This document shows, piece by piece, positions 52,627 to 60,641 of a stretch of 64,000 nt of DNA. The notes beneath the pieces were generated by a model that saw only the letters and a list, made by a program, of their open reading frames with translations, did not search any database and had not been told where the DNA came from. Location: the NCBI GenBank assembly GCA_947479455.1, contig CANJZE010000010.1, positions 1-64,000 on the forward strand, read 5' to 3'. The DNA is from Bacteroidota bacterium. Its GTDB lineage: Bacteria > Bacteroidota > Bacteroidia > Chitinophagales > LD1. The stretch's first letter is position 1; the number at the start of each line of letters is the position of its first letter. The translations under genes were made by a program, and so were the position numbers.

Positions 52627-52725
52627 CCCGTTTGGAAAGACGGGATGAAACAAAATCCTCTCCGAAGTAGAGGACTTTAATACAAAACACAAATGCGTTC
52701 CGAAAATTTTCGAAACGCATTTTTA
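52627..52725 (+). terminator. Hairpin cluster ending the prs-rplY transcript
   Basis: Three stems occur in a row: CCCGT/ACGGG (about 52627-52644), CCTCT/AGAGG (about 52658-52675), and a long AAATGCGTT/AACGCATTT palindrome (52691-52722) followed by TTATTT. The last is the likely terminator. Immediately after it comes a TTTACTATT-type repeated string leading to pth. Confidence 0.65.
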
Positions 52726-52767
52726 TTTACTATTGCCTATTCACCATTTACTATTCACTTTAGCGCC

Positions 52768-53328
52768 ATGAGTTTTTTAATTGCAGGCTTAGGAAATGTA
52801 GGAGCAGAATACGAAAACACGCGCCACAACATCGGCTTCAAAATAGCTGATGAATTAGCGAAGCTGAATAAGGTTTCGTTTCAGTTAGAGCGCCTCGCTT
52901 TCTTTGCTGAATACAGAAGCCGTGGCAAAAACATTTACCTGATTAAGCCAACTACTTACATGAATCTTTCGGGTAAAGCAGTACGCTATTGGATGAACGA
53001 ATTAAAAATTCCTCAACAGAATATTTTGATTGTGCTAGACGATTTAGCAATTCCATTCGGCTCAATTCGCATTCGGCAAAAAGGAAGTGATGGCGGACAT
53101 AACGGCTTGAAAGATATTGACCTTACTCTTGGCAATAATAATTATGCGCGTTTGCGCTTTGGTGTTGGCAACGAATTTGCCAAAGGCAAACAGGTTGATT
53201 ATGTTTTGGGAAATTGGAATGTGGAAGAAATGAAAACATTAGACGAACGGATTAAAGTAGCCTGTGAGGGCGTAAGCAGTTTTATGTTCGAAGGCATTGA
53301 AAGAGCAATGAGTAAATACAATAAGTAA
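52768..53328 (+). CDS. pth: Peptidyl-tRNA hydrolase
   Basis: 186 residues from the ATG at 52768 (MSFLIAGLGNVGAEY). Conserved features are GLGNVGAEYENTRHNIGF (catalytic His), IKPTTYMNLSG, IVLDDLAIPFGSIRIRQKGSDGGHNGLKDI and the C-terminal RLRFGVG. It releases peptides from stalled peptidyl-tRNA. The FAH hydrolase gene follows after 3 bp. Confidence 0.96.
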   Translation: MSFLIAGLGNVGAEYENTRHNIGFKIADELAKLNKVSFQLERLAFFAEYRSRGKNIYLIKPTTYMNLSGKAVRYWMNELKIPQQNILIVLDDLAIPFGSIRIRQKGSDGGHNGLKDIDLTLGNNNYARLRFGVGNEFAKGKQVDYVLGNWNVEEMKTLDERIKVACEGVSSFMFEGIERAMSKYNK

Positions 53329-53331
53329 GCT

Positions 53332-53946
53332 ATGAAAATAATCTGCATTGGAAGAAACTACAGCGAACACGCCAAGGAATTAAAAAATGAAGTTCCTGAT
53401 AAGCCGGTTGTGTTTTTGAAACCACAAACAGCTTTGCTCAAAGACAATAAACCATTTTATTATCCTGAATGGACAAAAGATTTGCATTACGAAACCGAAT
53501 TGGTTTTAAAAATTTGTAAGCAAGGAAAGTATGTAGATGAAAAATTTGCTCGAAAATATTTTGATGAAGTAACAGTAGGTATTGACTTTACCGCGCGTGA
53601 TTTGCAAAGTCAACAAAAGGCAAAAGGATTGCCATGGGAAATTGCAAAGGCATTTGATAATTCAGCCGCCATAGGAGAGTTTAGAAAACTTGGAATGATG
53701 GATGGGTGGAATGATGGAATAAAATTCAGCATGAAGTTGAATGACGTGGAAGTGCAAAAAGGAAATACCAAGGATATGATGTTCTCCTTCGAAAAAATAA
53801 TTGCTTATGCATCGCAATTTTTCACTTTACAAACAGGCGATTTAATTTTTACCGGAACACCGGCCGGTGTAGGTGCCGTTAAAATTGGGGACCGATTAGA
53901 AGGATTTCTTGAAACAGAAAAAATTTTTGATTTCGAAGTGAAATAA
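53332..53946 (+). CDS. Fumarylacetoacetate hydrolase family protein
   Basis: 204 residues, the compact FAHD1-like form. Metal-binding carboxylates are in DLHYETELVLKI, with VGIDFTARDLQSQQK and the C-terminal GDLIFTGTPAGVGAVKIGD. Family members are hydrolases, decarboxylases or acylpyruvases acting on small dioxo-acids. A GGAATGATGGA-type repeat (53691-53721) is translated as GMMDGWNDG in a variable loop. It is co-transcribed with pth. Confidence 0.92.
   Translation: MKIICIGRNYSEHAKELKNEVPDKPVVFLKPQTALLKDNKPFYYPEWTKDLHYETELVLKICKQGKYVDEKFARKYFDEVTVGIDFTARDLQSQQKAKGLPWEIAKAFDNSAAIGEFRKLGMMDGWNDGIKFSMKLNDVEVQKGNTKDMMFSFEKIIAYASQFFTLQTGDLIFTGTPAGVGAVKIGDRLEGFLETEKIFDFEVK
53691..53721. repeat. 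GGAATGATGGA repeat within the FAH hydrolase gene
   Basis: Two copies of TGGAATGATGGA (at 53691 and about 53707) are separated by TGGG. The unit matches the inverted repeat at 5460-5502 and stays in frame. Confidence 0.6.
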
Positions 53947-54032
53947 ACCTGGGTCTGCACCGAAGGTCAGACTGTATTTGTTATTCCCCATCACGCAACA
54001 AAGTATCTCCCCATTTCTTTTATTTGTGTAGA

Positions 54033-56099
54033 ATGAAACCCTCTAAAGAAAATCTTCTCCGCGCTTTTCAATTAATGAGTACGGCCAAGGCAATGACCGA
54101 GTTGTATGAGGAGCGCAAAGACATTACTTCAAAATATGTTCACGCCACTTCGCGCGGCCATGAAGCCATTCAACTCGCCACAGCATTTCAACTTAAGCCA
54201 CAGGATTTTGCTTTTCCGTATTATCGCGATGATGCCATGTTGCTCGGCATTGGTTTCACGCCATTCGAATTGATGTTGCAATTGCTGGCGAAGAAGACTG
54301 ATTATTTTTCTGCGGGAAGAACCTACTATTCGCATCCATCAAGCAATCGCGCGGACCTTCCAAAAATTCCGCATCAAAGTTCTGCTACGGGAATGCAGGT
54401 AATTCCTGCTACTGGAACTGCGCAAGGTTTACAATATAAAGAGCAACAAAAATTAGTCGAGTATAAAAAAGGAGAGGAGCCGTTGGTGATTTGTTCGTTG
54501 GGCGATGGAGCAATTACCGAAGGTGAAGTGAGCGAAGCTTTGCAAATGGCAGTGTTGCACAACTATCCAATAATTTATTTGGTGCAGGATAACGAGTGGG
54601 ATATTTCAGCACATGCCAAAGAAGTTCGAGCGCAGGATGCATCGGAATACGCAAAAGGTTTTAAAGGATTAAAAGTAGAAAGCATTGATGGAACTGATTA
54701 CGAAGAATGTTTTGAAACTATGAGCCGTGTAGTGAATTATGTGCGCACACATCGCGCACCGTATTTGGTTCATGCAAAAGTTCCGTTACTAAATCATCAT
54801 ACTTCCGGTGTTAGAAAAGAATGGTATCGTCCGAAAGAAAATTTAGAAAGCGATGCTTTGCGCGACCCGTTCACTCATTTGAAAAAATATTTACTCTACC
54901 AAAAAGTAGCCGATGTAAATGCGCTGAATAAAATCGAAGAAGAAGCAAAACATGTAGTTGCCGAAGACTTTGCGAGGGCAGTTCTTGAACCTTTGCCTGA
55001 TGCAGAAGATTTAACCACACATATTTTTGCTCCTACTCCAATTACAGAAGAAAGAGGAGAACGTTCACCGGCAAATGGCCAACTCACTATTATGGTTGAT
55101 GCTGCGTTACATGCGGTAGATGAAATTTTGAAAAAAAATCCAGACGCGCTTTTGTATGGGCAAGATGTAGGCGGTGAACTCGGTGGTGTTTTTCGCGAGG
55201 CGGCATTGCTCGCAAAAAAATATGGCGACAAGAGAGTTTTCAATACGCCAATCATGGAAGCGTATATCGTTGGCTCAACTGTGGGCATGAGTGCCGCAGG
55301 TTGCAAACCAATTGTAGAAGTACAGTTTGCCGATTATATTTTTCCCGGAGTAAATCAACTCTTTACTGAAGTTTCGCGCTCATGTTATTTGACGAACGGA
55401 AAATTTCCGGTACAAACTTTAATTCGAATTCCTATTGGTGCTTACGGTAGTGGCGGACCTTATCATTCTTCGAGCGTGGAAAGTTTTTTATTGCAGATAA
55501 AAGGAGTTAAGGTTTGCTATCCATCAAACGCAGCAGATATGAAAGGCTTGATGAAAGCTGCTTTTCATGATCCAAATCCTGTAGTGATGTTGGAACACAA
55601 AGGACTTTACTGGAGCAAGGTGAAAGGAACCGAATTAGCCAAAACGGTTGAGCCTGACGAAAACTACATGATTCCTCTGGGCAAAGCACGAATTGCATTA
55701 GAAGCAAGCGAAGAAAAAATTGAGAACGGAGAAACGCTTACTGTAATTACTTACGGTATGGGCGTTCATTGGGCAATAAATGCTGCGAAAAATTTCGATG
55801 CTCAAATTGAAGTGGTTGATTTAAGAACGCTGAACCCGCTTGATGAAGAAATGATTTTCGCCTCTGTAAAAAAGCACGGGAAGGTTATCGTGCTCACCGA
55901 AGAAACAATAACCCACTCTTTTGCCGAAGCATTAGCCGGAAGAATTTCTTCCGCCTGTTTTCGTGATTTAGATGCGCCTGTAAAAATTATTGGTGCCGTT
56001 AATACACCGGCTATTCCGCTCAACGAAAACTTAGAACGTGCCATGTTACCTAATGTAGAGAAAGTGCGAGAGGCAATGGAGGCTCTCCTAAACCAATGA
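54033..56099 (+). CDS. 2-oxoacid dehydrogenase E1, alpha and beta subunits fused
   Basis: 688 residues from the ATG at 54033. The N-terminal half is E1-alpha: RGHEAIQLATAFQL, the TPP motif GDGAITEGEVSEALQMA ending in QDNEWDIS, and LVHAKVPLLNHH. The C-terminal half is E1-beta: YGQDVGGELGGVFREA, FNTPIMEAYIVGSTVGMSAAG, RIPIGAYGSGGPYHS and LTEETITHSFAEALAG. It decarboxylates a 2-oxoacid, probably branched-chain or pyruvate-like, with TPP. E2 and E3 are elsewhere. Its stop overlaps the ATG of a kinase gene. Confidence 0.93.
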   Translation: MKPSKENLLRAFQLMSTAKAMTELYEERKDITSKYVHATSRGHEAIQLATAFQLKPQDFAFPYYRDDAMLLGIGFTPFELMLQLLAKKTDYFSAGRTYYSHPSSNRADLPKIPHQSSATGMQVIPATGTAQGLQYKEQQKLVEYKKGEEPLVICSLGDGAITEGEVSEALQMAVLHNYPIIYLVQDNEWDISAHAKEVRAQDASEYAKGFKGLKVESIDGTDYEECFETMSRVVNYVRTHRAPYLVHAKVPLLNHHTSGVRKEWYRPKENLESDALRDPFTHLKKYLLYQKVADVNALNKIEEEAKHVVAEDFARAVLEPLPDAEDLTTHIFAPTPITEERGERSPANGQLTIMVDAALHAVDEILKKNPDALLYGQDVGGELGGVFREAALLAKKYGDKRVFNTPIMEAYIVGSTVGMSAAGCKPIVEVQFADYIFPGVNQLFTEVSRSCYLTNGKFPVQTLIRIPIGAYGSGGPYHSSSVESFLLQIKGVKVCYPSNAADMKGLMKAAFHDPNPVVMLEHKGLYWSKVKGTELAKTVEPDENYMIPLGKARIALEASEEKIENGETLTVITYGMGVHWAINAAKNFDAQIEVVDLRTLNPLDEEMIFASVKKHGKVIVLTEETITHSFAEALAGRISSACFRDLDAPVKIIGAVNTPAIPLNENLERAMLPNVEKVREAMEALLNQ

Positions 56100-57448
56100 T
56101 GTTGCTGAACCACGAATTAACTTTATTCAACAAATGCTATCTTGCGTTCAATGACTTGGAGCGATACCTATTTCGGAAAAAATTTATTGCATGGAGCTTG
56201 TTCGGCATAGATGAATCTATGCCCGATCTATTGAGAAAGCACATTCTACTAACCAATAGAATCAATCTCACCCTTTTTGTAACCACCACACCTTACATTT
56301 TCCTTTTTTACTTTCTGGGTTTAAAACTGCATGCGTTTTTGCTTGTTCCTGTTTTACTCTTGCTAGGCTTGTGTTTTTTTTTAACCACGCAAGGCGCTAA
56401 CTTAACTTCACGTTCCCTGTTAATTCTCGTAATTAATTTGACACTAGGGCTTTACTCGGTTTTGCTAACAAAACCATCAGGCATGCATTATTTGTTTTTT
56501 GTTTTTTCTGCAACACCACTTCTTATTTTTGATTTAAGAAAATATGTGCCCATTGCAATTTCTGTTTTATGCTCCGTTTTGTTTTTTCTTACCATAGAGT
56601 TTGAGTGGATACCTACAACGTTCACGATTGAAGAAAAGCCATTAATTATTCTTCGATTGTCACTGACAATAGTTACATTTATTTGGCTGATGTTGTTGTT
56701 CGTATATTTAGTAAATGCCAATGATACCAGCGAAGAAAAACTTCGGCATTACAACATTCAACTTAAACTAAAGAATAAGGAACTAGAGCAATTTACTTAT
56801 GTGGCTTCGCACGATTTGCAAGAACCGCTTCGAACTATAACCAGCTATGCTGAATTATTAAAGCGACAATATTTAGGCTCGCTTGACGAGAATGGAAAAA
56901 AATATCTGGAGTACGTTTTCTCTTCTTCTATTCGAATGAAGAAGTTAATTAAAGATTTGCTCGATCACTCCCGAATAGGCCGCACGCATTTGCCGGAGCA
57001 AATTGATTGCAACAGCTTGTTGCAAGAAGTATTAACCGATATGGCATTAACTATATCAGAAAGCAACGCGCAAATTGACATTCAAAAGCTTCCGGTCATT
57101 ATGGCTTTTCCTACTGATTTGAAGTTGCTTTTCCAAAATCTTTTGACCAATGCCATTAAATTTCGTAAGCCAAACGTAACACCACAAATTTCTATTCGCG
57201 CCAATGTAAACTCCAAAGGCTGCACATTTGAGATAGAGGATAATGGTATTGGTATTGAAAAAAAATTTCAGGAAAATATTTTTGCCATTTTTAATCGGTT
57301 GCACACCCGTACTGAATATGAAGGAAACGGAATTGGACTAGCGCATTGCAAAAAAATTGCTGAATTGCACGGAGGAACTATAGGAGTGCAATCGAAAGTA
57401 AGTGTAGGAAGCAAATTTTATTTCACCATACCCAAACAATTGTTATGA
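56096..57448 (+). CDS. Membrane sensor histidine kinase
   Basis: 450 residues. The N-terminus has about six membrane helices (55-215), without a large periplasmic domain. A coiled linker (NIQLKLKNKELEQ), the dimerisation domain with phospho-acceptor His in FTYVASHDLQEPL, and an ATPase domain follow (NLLTNAIKFRKP, IEDNGIGIE, YEGNGIGLAHC). Start and stop overlap both neighbours: ATGATG with the E1 gene and ATGA with the receiver gene. It probably phosphorylates the downstream receiver. It also resembles the phytochrome-type kinase core of the PAS kinase at 45481. Confidence 0.9.
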   Translation: MMLLNHELTLFNKCYLAFNDLERYLFRKKFIAWSLFGIDESMPDLLRKHILLTNRINLTLFVTTTPYIFLFYFLGLKLHAFLLVPVLLLLGLCFFLTTQGANLTSRSLLILVINLTLGLYSVLLTKPSGMHYLFFVFSATPLLIFDLRKYVPIAISVLCSVLFFLTIEFEWIPTTFTIEEKPLIILRLSLTIVTFIWLMLLFVYLVNANDTSEEKLRHYNIQLKLKNKELEQFTYVASHDLQEPLRTITSYAELLKRQYLGSLDENGKKYLEYVFSSSIRMKKLIKDLLDHSRIGRTHLPEQIDCNSLLQEVLTDMALTISESNAQIDIQKLPVIMAFPTDLKLLFQNLLTNAIKFRKPNVTPQISIRANVNSKGCTFEIEDNGIGIEKKFQENIFAIFNRLHTRTEYEGNGIGLAHCKKIAELHGGTIGVQSKVSVGSKFYFTIPKQLL

Positions 57449-57873
57449 ACGTAAAAAAGAAACTGGATTGCGTAATTCTTATTGACGATGATGACCCTAC
57501 GAACTACTATCACAAGATGATAATAGAGCAATATGGTTGTGCCGAAAAAATTTTAATTTTTACAGGAGGCGAAAAGGCACTGCAATATTTATTGAGTAAC
57601 ACGCAAGAAAATACCAGCTACTTAAAACCCGATTTGATTTTTCTAGATATCAATATGCCGCGCATGACCGGCTGGGATTTTTTAAAGGAGTATGCTAAAC
57701 TTCCCGAAGAGCAGAAGAGCAGAATTGTGCTCATGATGCTGACTACTTCGCTCAACCCCGATGACGAAACTATGGCGCACAACACGCCTGATGTTTCAGG
57801 CTTTTATTTTAAACCCTTAAGTACCGAAATGCTCGATGAAATTTTGACAAAGCATTTTGCAGCAAACCTTTAA
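57445..57873 (+). CDS. Single-domain response regulator
   Basis: 142 residues, only a receiver domain. The acidic pocket is LIDDDDPTNY, the phospho-acceptor Asp is in IFLDINMPRMTGW, the Thr switch is in MMLTTS and the Lys is in FYFKPLS. There is no DNA-binding or enzymatic output, so it acts by protein contact like CheY/Rcp1. It overlaps the kinase gene by 4 bp (ATGA), and the pair forms a two-component system. Its target is not known. Confidence 0.92.
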   Translation: MNVKKKLDCVILIDDDDPTNYYHKMIIEQYGCAEKILIFTGGEKALQYLLSNTQENTSYLKPDLIFLDINMPRMTGWDFLKEYAKLPEEQKSRIVLMMLTTSLNPDDETMAHNTPDVSGFYFKPLSTEMLDEILTKHFAANL

Positions 57874-57963
57874 AAGTTTCGCTCTTGTTTTTTAAAAAGC
57901 ACGAAATTATAATTGCAACCAGTTTTATTAAATGTGCATCTCACTTCCATTAAAATTATAGTT

Positions 57964-59394
57964 ATGAAAACGAATTTTCTTTTGCTTGCCTTTCTTCTTT
58001 ACAGTTTTAACGGATTCAATCAAACTACTATTACTCTACAACCTGGTAGTAGCGGAGTTGATGCTCATATTGATAACTATTCGCCAAATGCTACAGACAA
58101 TGCATATCCGGTTATCAATGCCGGTTATAACACAGTGGGTGGTACACCAACGCTCAGTCACAATTTTATGCGTTTCGATTTGTCGGCAATTCCAGCGGGG
58201 TCAATCATTGTTTCGGCAACGCTTTCATTATGGCATTCACCTGCTTTTAATCATTCTAATTCTTCTGCTAATGAAGAGTTGTTTGCCAAAGTAAATCAGG
58301 CTTGGAATGAAAGCACAATTACCTGGAATACTCAACCAAGTTTTTCTACTAGTGATACTCTACATATAGGCAATACAAATGTTGGCGATGACAAGTTGAA
58401 CATCAATTTGCAAGCATTCGTACAAGATTGGGTAACTACTCCTGCCAATAATTTTGGAATGGTGATGCACTTAGTAGATGAGCCGGGAACGCTCGGAAGA
58501 TTTCAGACTTATGTTTCAAGCGATGGTTCTGACTCTGCTATAAGACCTAAACTCGTAATTACTTTCAACCCACCATGCACTACTGAAACATTGGTTTTAC
58601 AACCGGGCATTAAAAATGGAATTGATGTTCATATAGATAATTTGCATCCGGATTTAACCGATAATTTAACGCCAATTATGAATGCCGGATATAATACCGT
58701 GGGAGGCACACCTACACTCAGCCACAATTATCTGCAATTTGATTTGACCTCAATACCCGCAGGTTCAACTGTAGTGTCAGCTACTTTGTCGCTTACACAC
58801 TCTTCAACGGTTACGCATTCTACCTCTACAGATAATGCAGAACTGCTTGCGAAAGTGACACAACTTTGGTATGAGAATACAGTTACCTGGAATAATCAAC
58901 CATCCTATTCTGCAATGGATACCGTACATATTGGAACCACCAATATTGGTGATGACAAACCGAACATCAACCTGCTTTCATTTGTTCAGGACTGGGTTAA
59001 TAATCCGTTGAATAATTTTGGAATGGTGATGCATTTGGTAGATGAGCCGGGTCTATTGGGTCGATACCAAAGCTATGCTTCAAGTGACAATCCAGATTCT
59101 TCTGCTCGACCGAAGTTGGTAGTGCAATGGCTTTTGTGTACCACCGATGTGAATGAAATTTCTGCAACTAATTTTTTAGTGAATGTTTATCCTAATCCGG
59201 TTACCGAAGAATTGCATTTTACAACAGCCGATGGAGGCGCAATAAATGCTATCATCTACGATATGCTCGGCAACAAAATTTCAGAAACGAAAAATATAAA
59301 CGTAGTAAATGTGAAATCGCTTGCAGCCGGGTTTTATCTGGTGAATGTTTCCGAAAACGGAGTTTCTAAAACATTGCGTTTTATTAAGCAATAA
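57964..59394 (+). CDS. Secreted protein with two DNRLRE domains and T9SS tail
   Basis: 476 residues from the ATG at 57964. The signal peptide ends near NGFNQ. Two closely similar DNRLRE-type beta domains follow (about 25-200 and 210-390), each with the pattern LQPG.., DNAYPVINAGYN or DNLTPIMNAGYN, TVGGTPTLSHN, SLTHS and NNFGMVMHLVDEPG. The tail is a T9SS sorting domain (NVYPNPVTEELHF to KTLRFIKQ). DNRLRE domains occur in extracellular cell-surface and polysaccharide-related proteins. No catalytic domain is seen, so a structural or binding role is likely. A terminator follows. Confidence 0.85.
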   Translation: MKTNFLLLAFLLYSFNGFNQTTITLQPGSSGVDAHIDNYSPNATDNAYPVINAGYNTVGGTPTLSHNFMRFDLSAIPAGSIIVSATLSLWHSPAFNHSNSSANEELFAKVNQAWNESTITWNTQPSFSTSDTLHIGNTNVGDDKLNINLQAFVQDWVTTPANNFGMVMHLVDEPGTLGRFQTYVSSDGSDSAIRPKLVITFNPPCTTETLVLQPGIKNGIDVHIDNLHPDLTDNLTPIMNAGYNTVGGTPTLSHNYLQFDLTSIPAGSTVVSATLSLTHSSTVTHSTSTDNAELLAKVTQLWYENTVTWNNQPSYSAMDTVHIGTTNIGDDKPNINLLSFVQDWVNNPLNNFGMVMHLVDEPGLLGRYQSYASSDNPDSSARPKLVVQWLLCTTDVNEISATNFLVNVYPNPVTEELHFTTADGGAINAIIYDMLGNKISETKNINVVNVKSLAAGFYLVNVSENGVSKTLRFIKQ

Positions 59395-59413
59395 TACTTT
59401 TCGGTTTATCATG

Positions 59414-59453
59414 TAATTCCGTTACGTCTATTGAAGTAACGGAATTGTTTTTT
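59414..59453 (+). terminator. Rho-independent terminator after the DNRLRE gene
   Basis: AATTCCGTTAC (59414-59424) pairs with GTAACGGAATT (59435-59445), followed by GTTTTTTTA. Confidence 0.9.
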
Positions 59454-59517
59454 TAGAAGCGGATTTCTTTAAAAGTTTTTATCAATCTACTTTCGCAGTA
59501 TTCTTTAAACTTGTAAC

Positions 59518-60555
59518 ATGAAAAAATATTTGTTTGCCGTTTTTGTTTGTATCGGATTTCACTGTAATGCGCAGCAGGCAGGTGAAGAAACTTCGATGGT
59601 GAAATGGATGAAGTTGGAAGATGCCATGAAGGCTTACGACAAACAACCCAAGCCCATCATTATTGATTTTTACACCGACTGGTGCGGTTGGTGCAAACGA
59701 ATGATGGCTACTACTTATTCTAACCCGGGATTAGCGAGTTATATCAATCAAAATTTTTATGCCGTAAAATTTGATGCAGAAGGTAAAGACACCGTTGAAT
59801 TTCTTGGTAAAAAGTATACACCGCTTGGTGTGGGGCAGCGAATGACACATGCACTTGCAGCAAAACTTTTGCAAAACAAAATGATGTATCCCACTACACT
59901 TTTTTTAAACAACCTCGATAAAACAAAAAACGAATTTGCGTTGAGCATGTTAGCCGCGGGTTATTTGGACGACAAAAAAATTGAACCCATGTTGGTATTT
60001 TCTCTCGAAAATGCTTTTCGTAATTCAAGCTATGATGATTTCAATGCGGCCTTTCAAAAAGCGTTTTACGATTCTACCACCGATAACAAAATCAATAAAT
60101 TGAAATGGCAAACTCCCAAAGAATATTTTTCGAAAACCGAAAAGCACAGCAAAAAAGCCTTGGTTTACATTGGCACGGAGTGGTGCAACTCGTGCAAGGT
60201 AATGAAGCGCACAGCGTTTATCGATGACTCCAGCGCAGCTTTCATAAAAGAAAAATTTGATCTGGTAGATTTTTCTCCGGAGAATGCAGACACACTTTTT
60301 TATAAGGGACAGTTATTTTCTAATCCTCACCAACCGCAGTTTCCGTTTCATCAATTGGCGCTGGAGTTAACACGCAGAAACTTTGTTTTGCCGAGTTTGG
60401 TCATACTGGATGAAGAGATGACCATTGCCGATGCCATTCCATTCTACATCAGTCCCGTTTTTATGAAAGACATTTCTCGTTTCTACGGCAACGATGTTTA
60501 CAAGAAAAAATCATGGAAAGATTTTCAGGAATCTATCCATCCTTTGCGCAACTGA
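59518..60555 (+). CDS. Exported protein with two thioredoxin-like domains
   Basis: 345 residues. The signal peptide ends near CNAQQ. The first thioredoxin domain has the active site DWCGWCKRMMA. The second (about 215-345) has a comparable EWCNSCKVMKRTAF site, changed from CxxC to CNSC. The first is likely redox-active in the periplasm, as in DUF255/SoxW-like proteins. Fold order and two sites suggest a relay or chaperone role; partners are unknown. A TACTTTCG box is at 59488-59495. Confidence 0.85.
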   Translation: MKKYLFAVFVCIGFHCNAQQAGEETSMVKWMKLEDAMKAYDKQPKPIIIDFYTDWCGWCKRMMATTYSNPGLASYINQNFYAVKFDAEGKDTVEFLGKKYTPLGVGQRMTHALAAKLLQNKMMYPTTLFLNNLDKTKNEFALSMLAAGYLDDKKIEPMLVFSLENAFRNSSYDDFNAAFQKAFYDSTTDNKINKLKWQTPKEYFSKTEKHSKKALVYIGTEWCNSCKVMKRTAFIDDSSAAFIKEKFDLVDFSPENADTLFYKGQLFSNPHQPQFPFHQLALELTRRNFVLPSLVILDEEMTIADAIPFYISPVFMKDISRFYGNDVYKKKSWKDFQESIHPLRN

Positions 60556-60641
60556 TTCGAAATGTTTTATGGAGAGTGAAGCAACTACTTGGTTCAAAAA
60601 ATAATCTTCATATTCGAACTCCAATTTTAAAATAGGAACCA

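Noticed and set aside
54896..55306. A 136-residue open frame antisense to the E1 fusion gene
   Set aside because: The opposite strand encodes conserved E1-beta sequence. The antisense product is low-complexity and Ser/Ala-rich.
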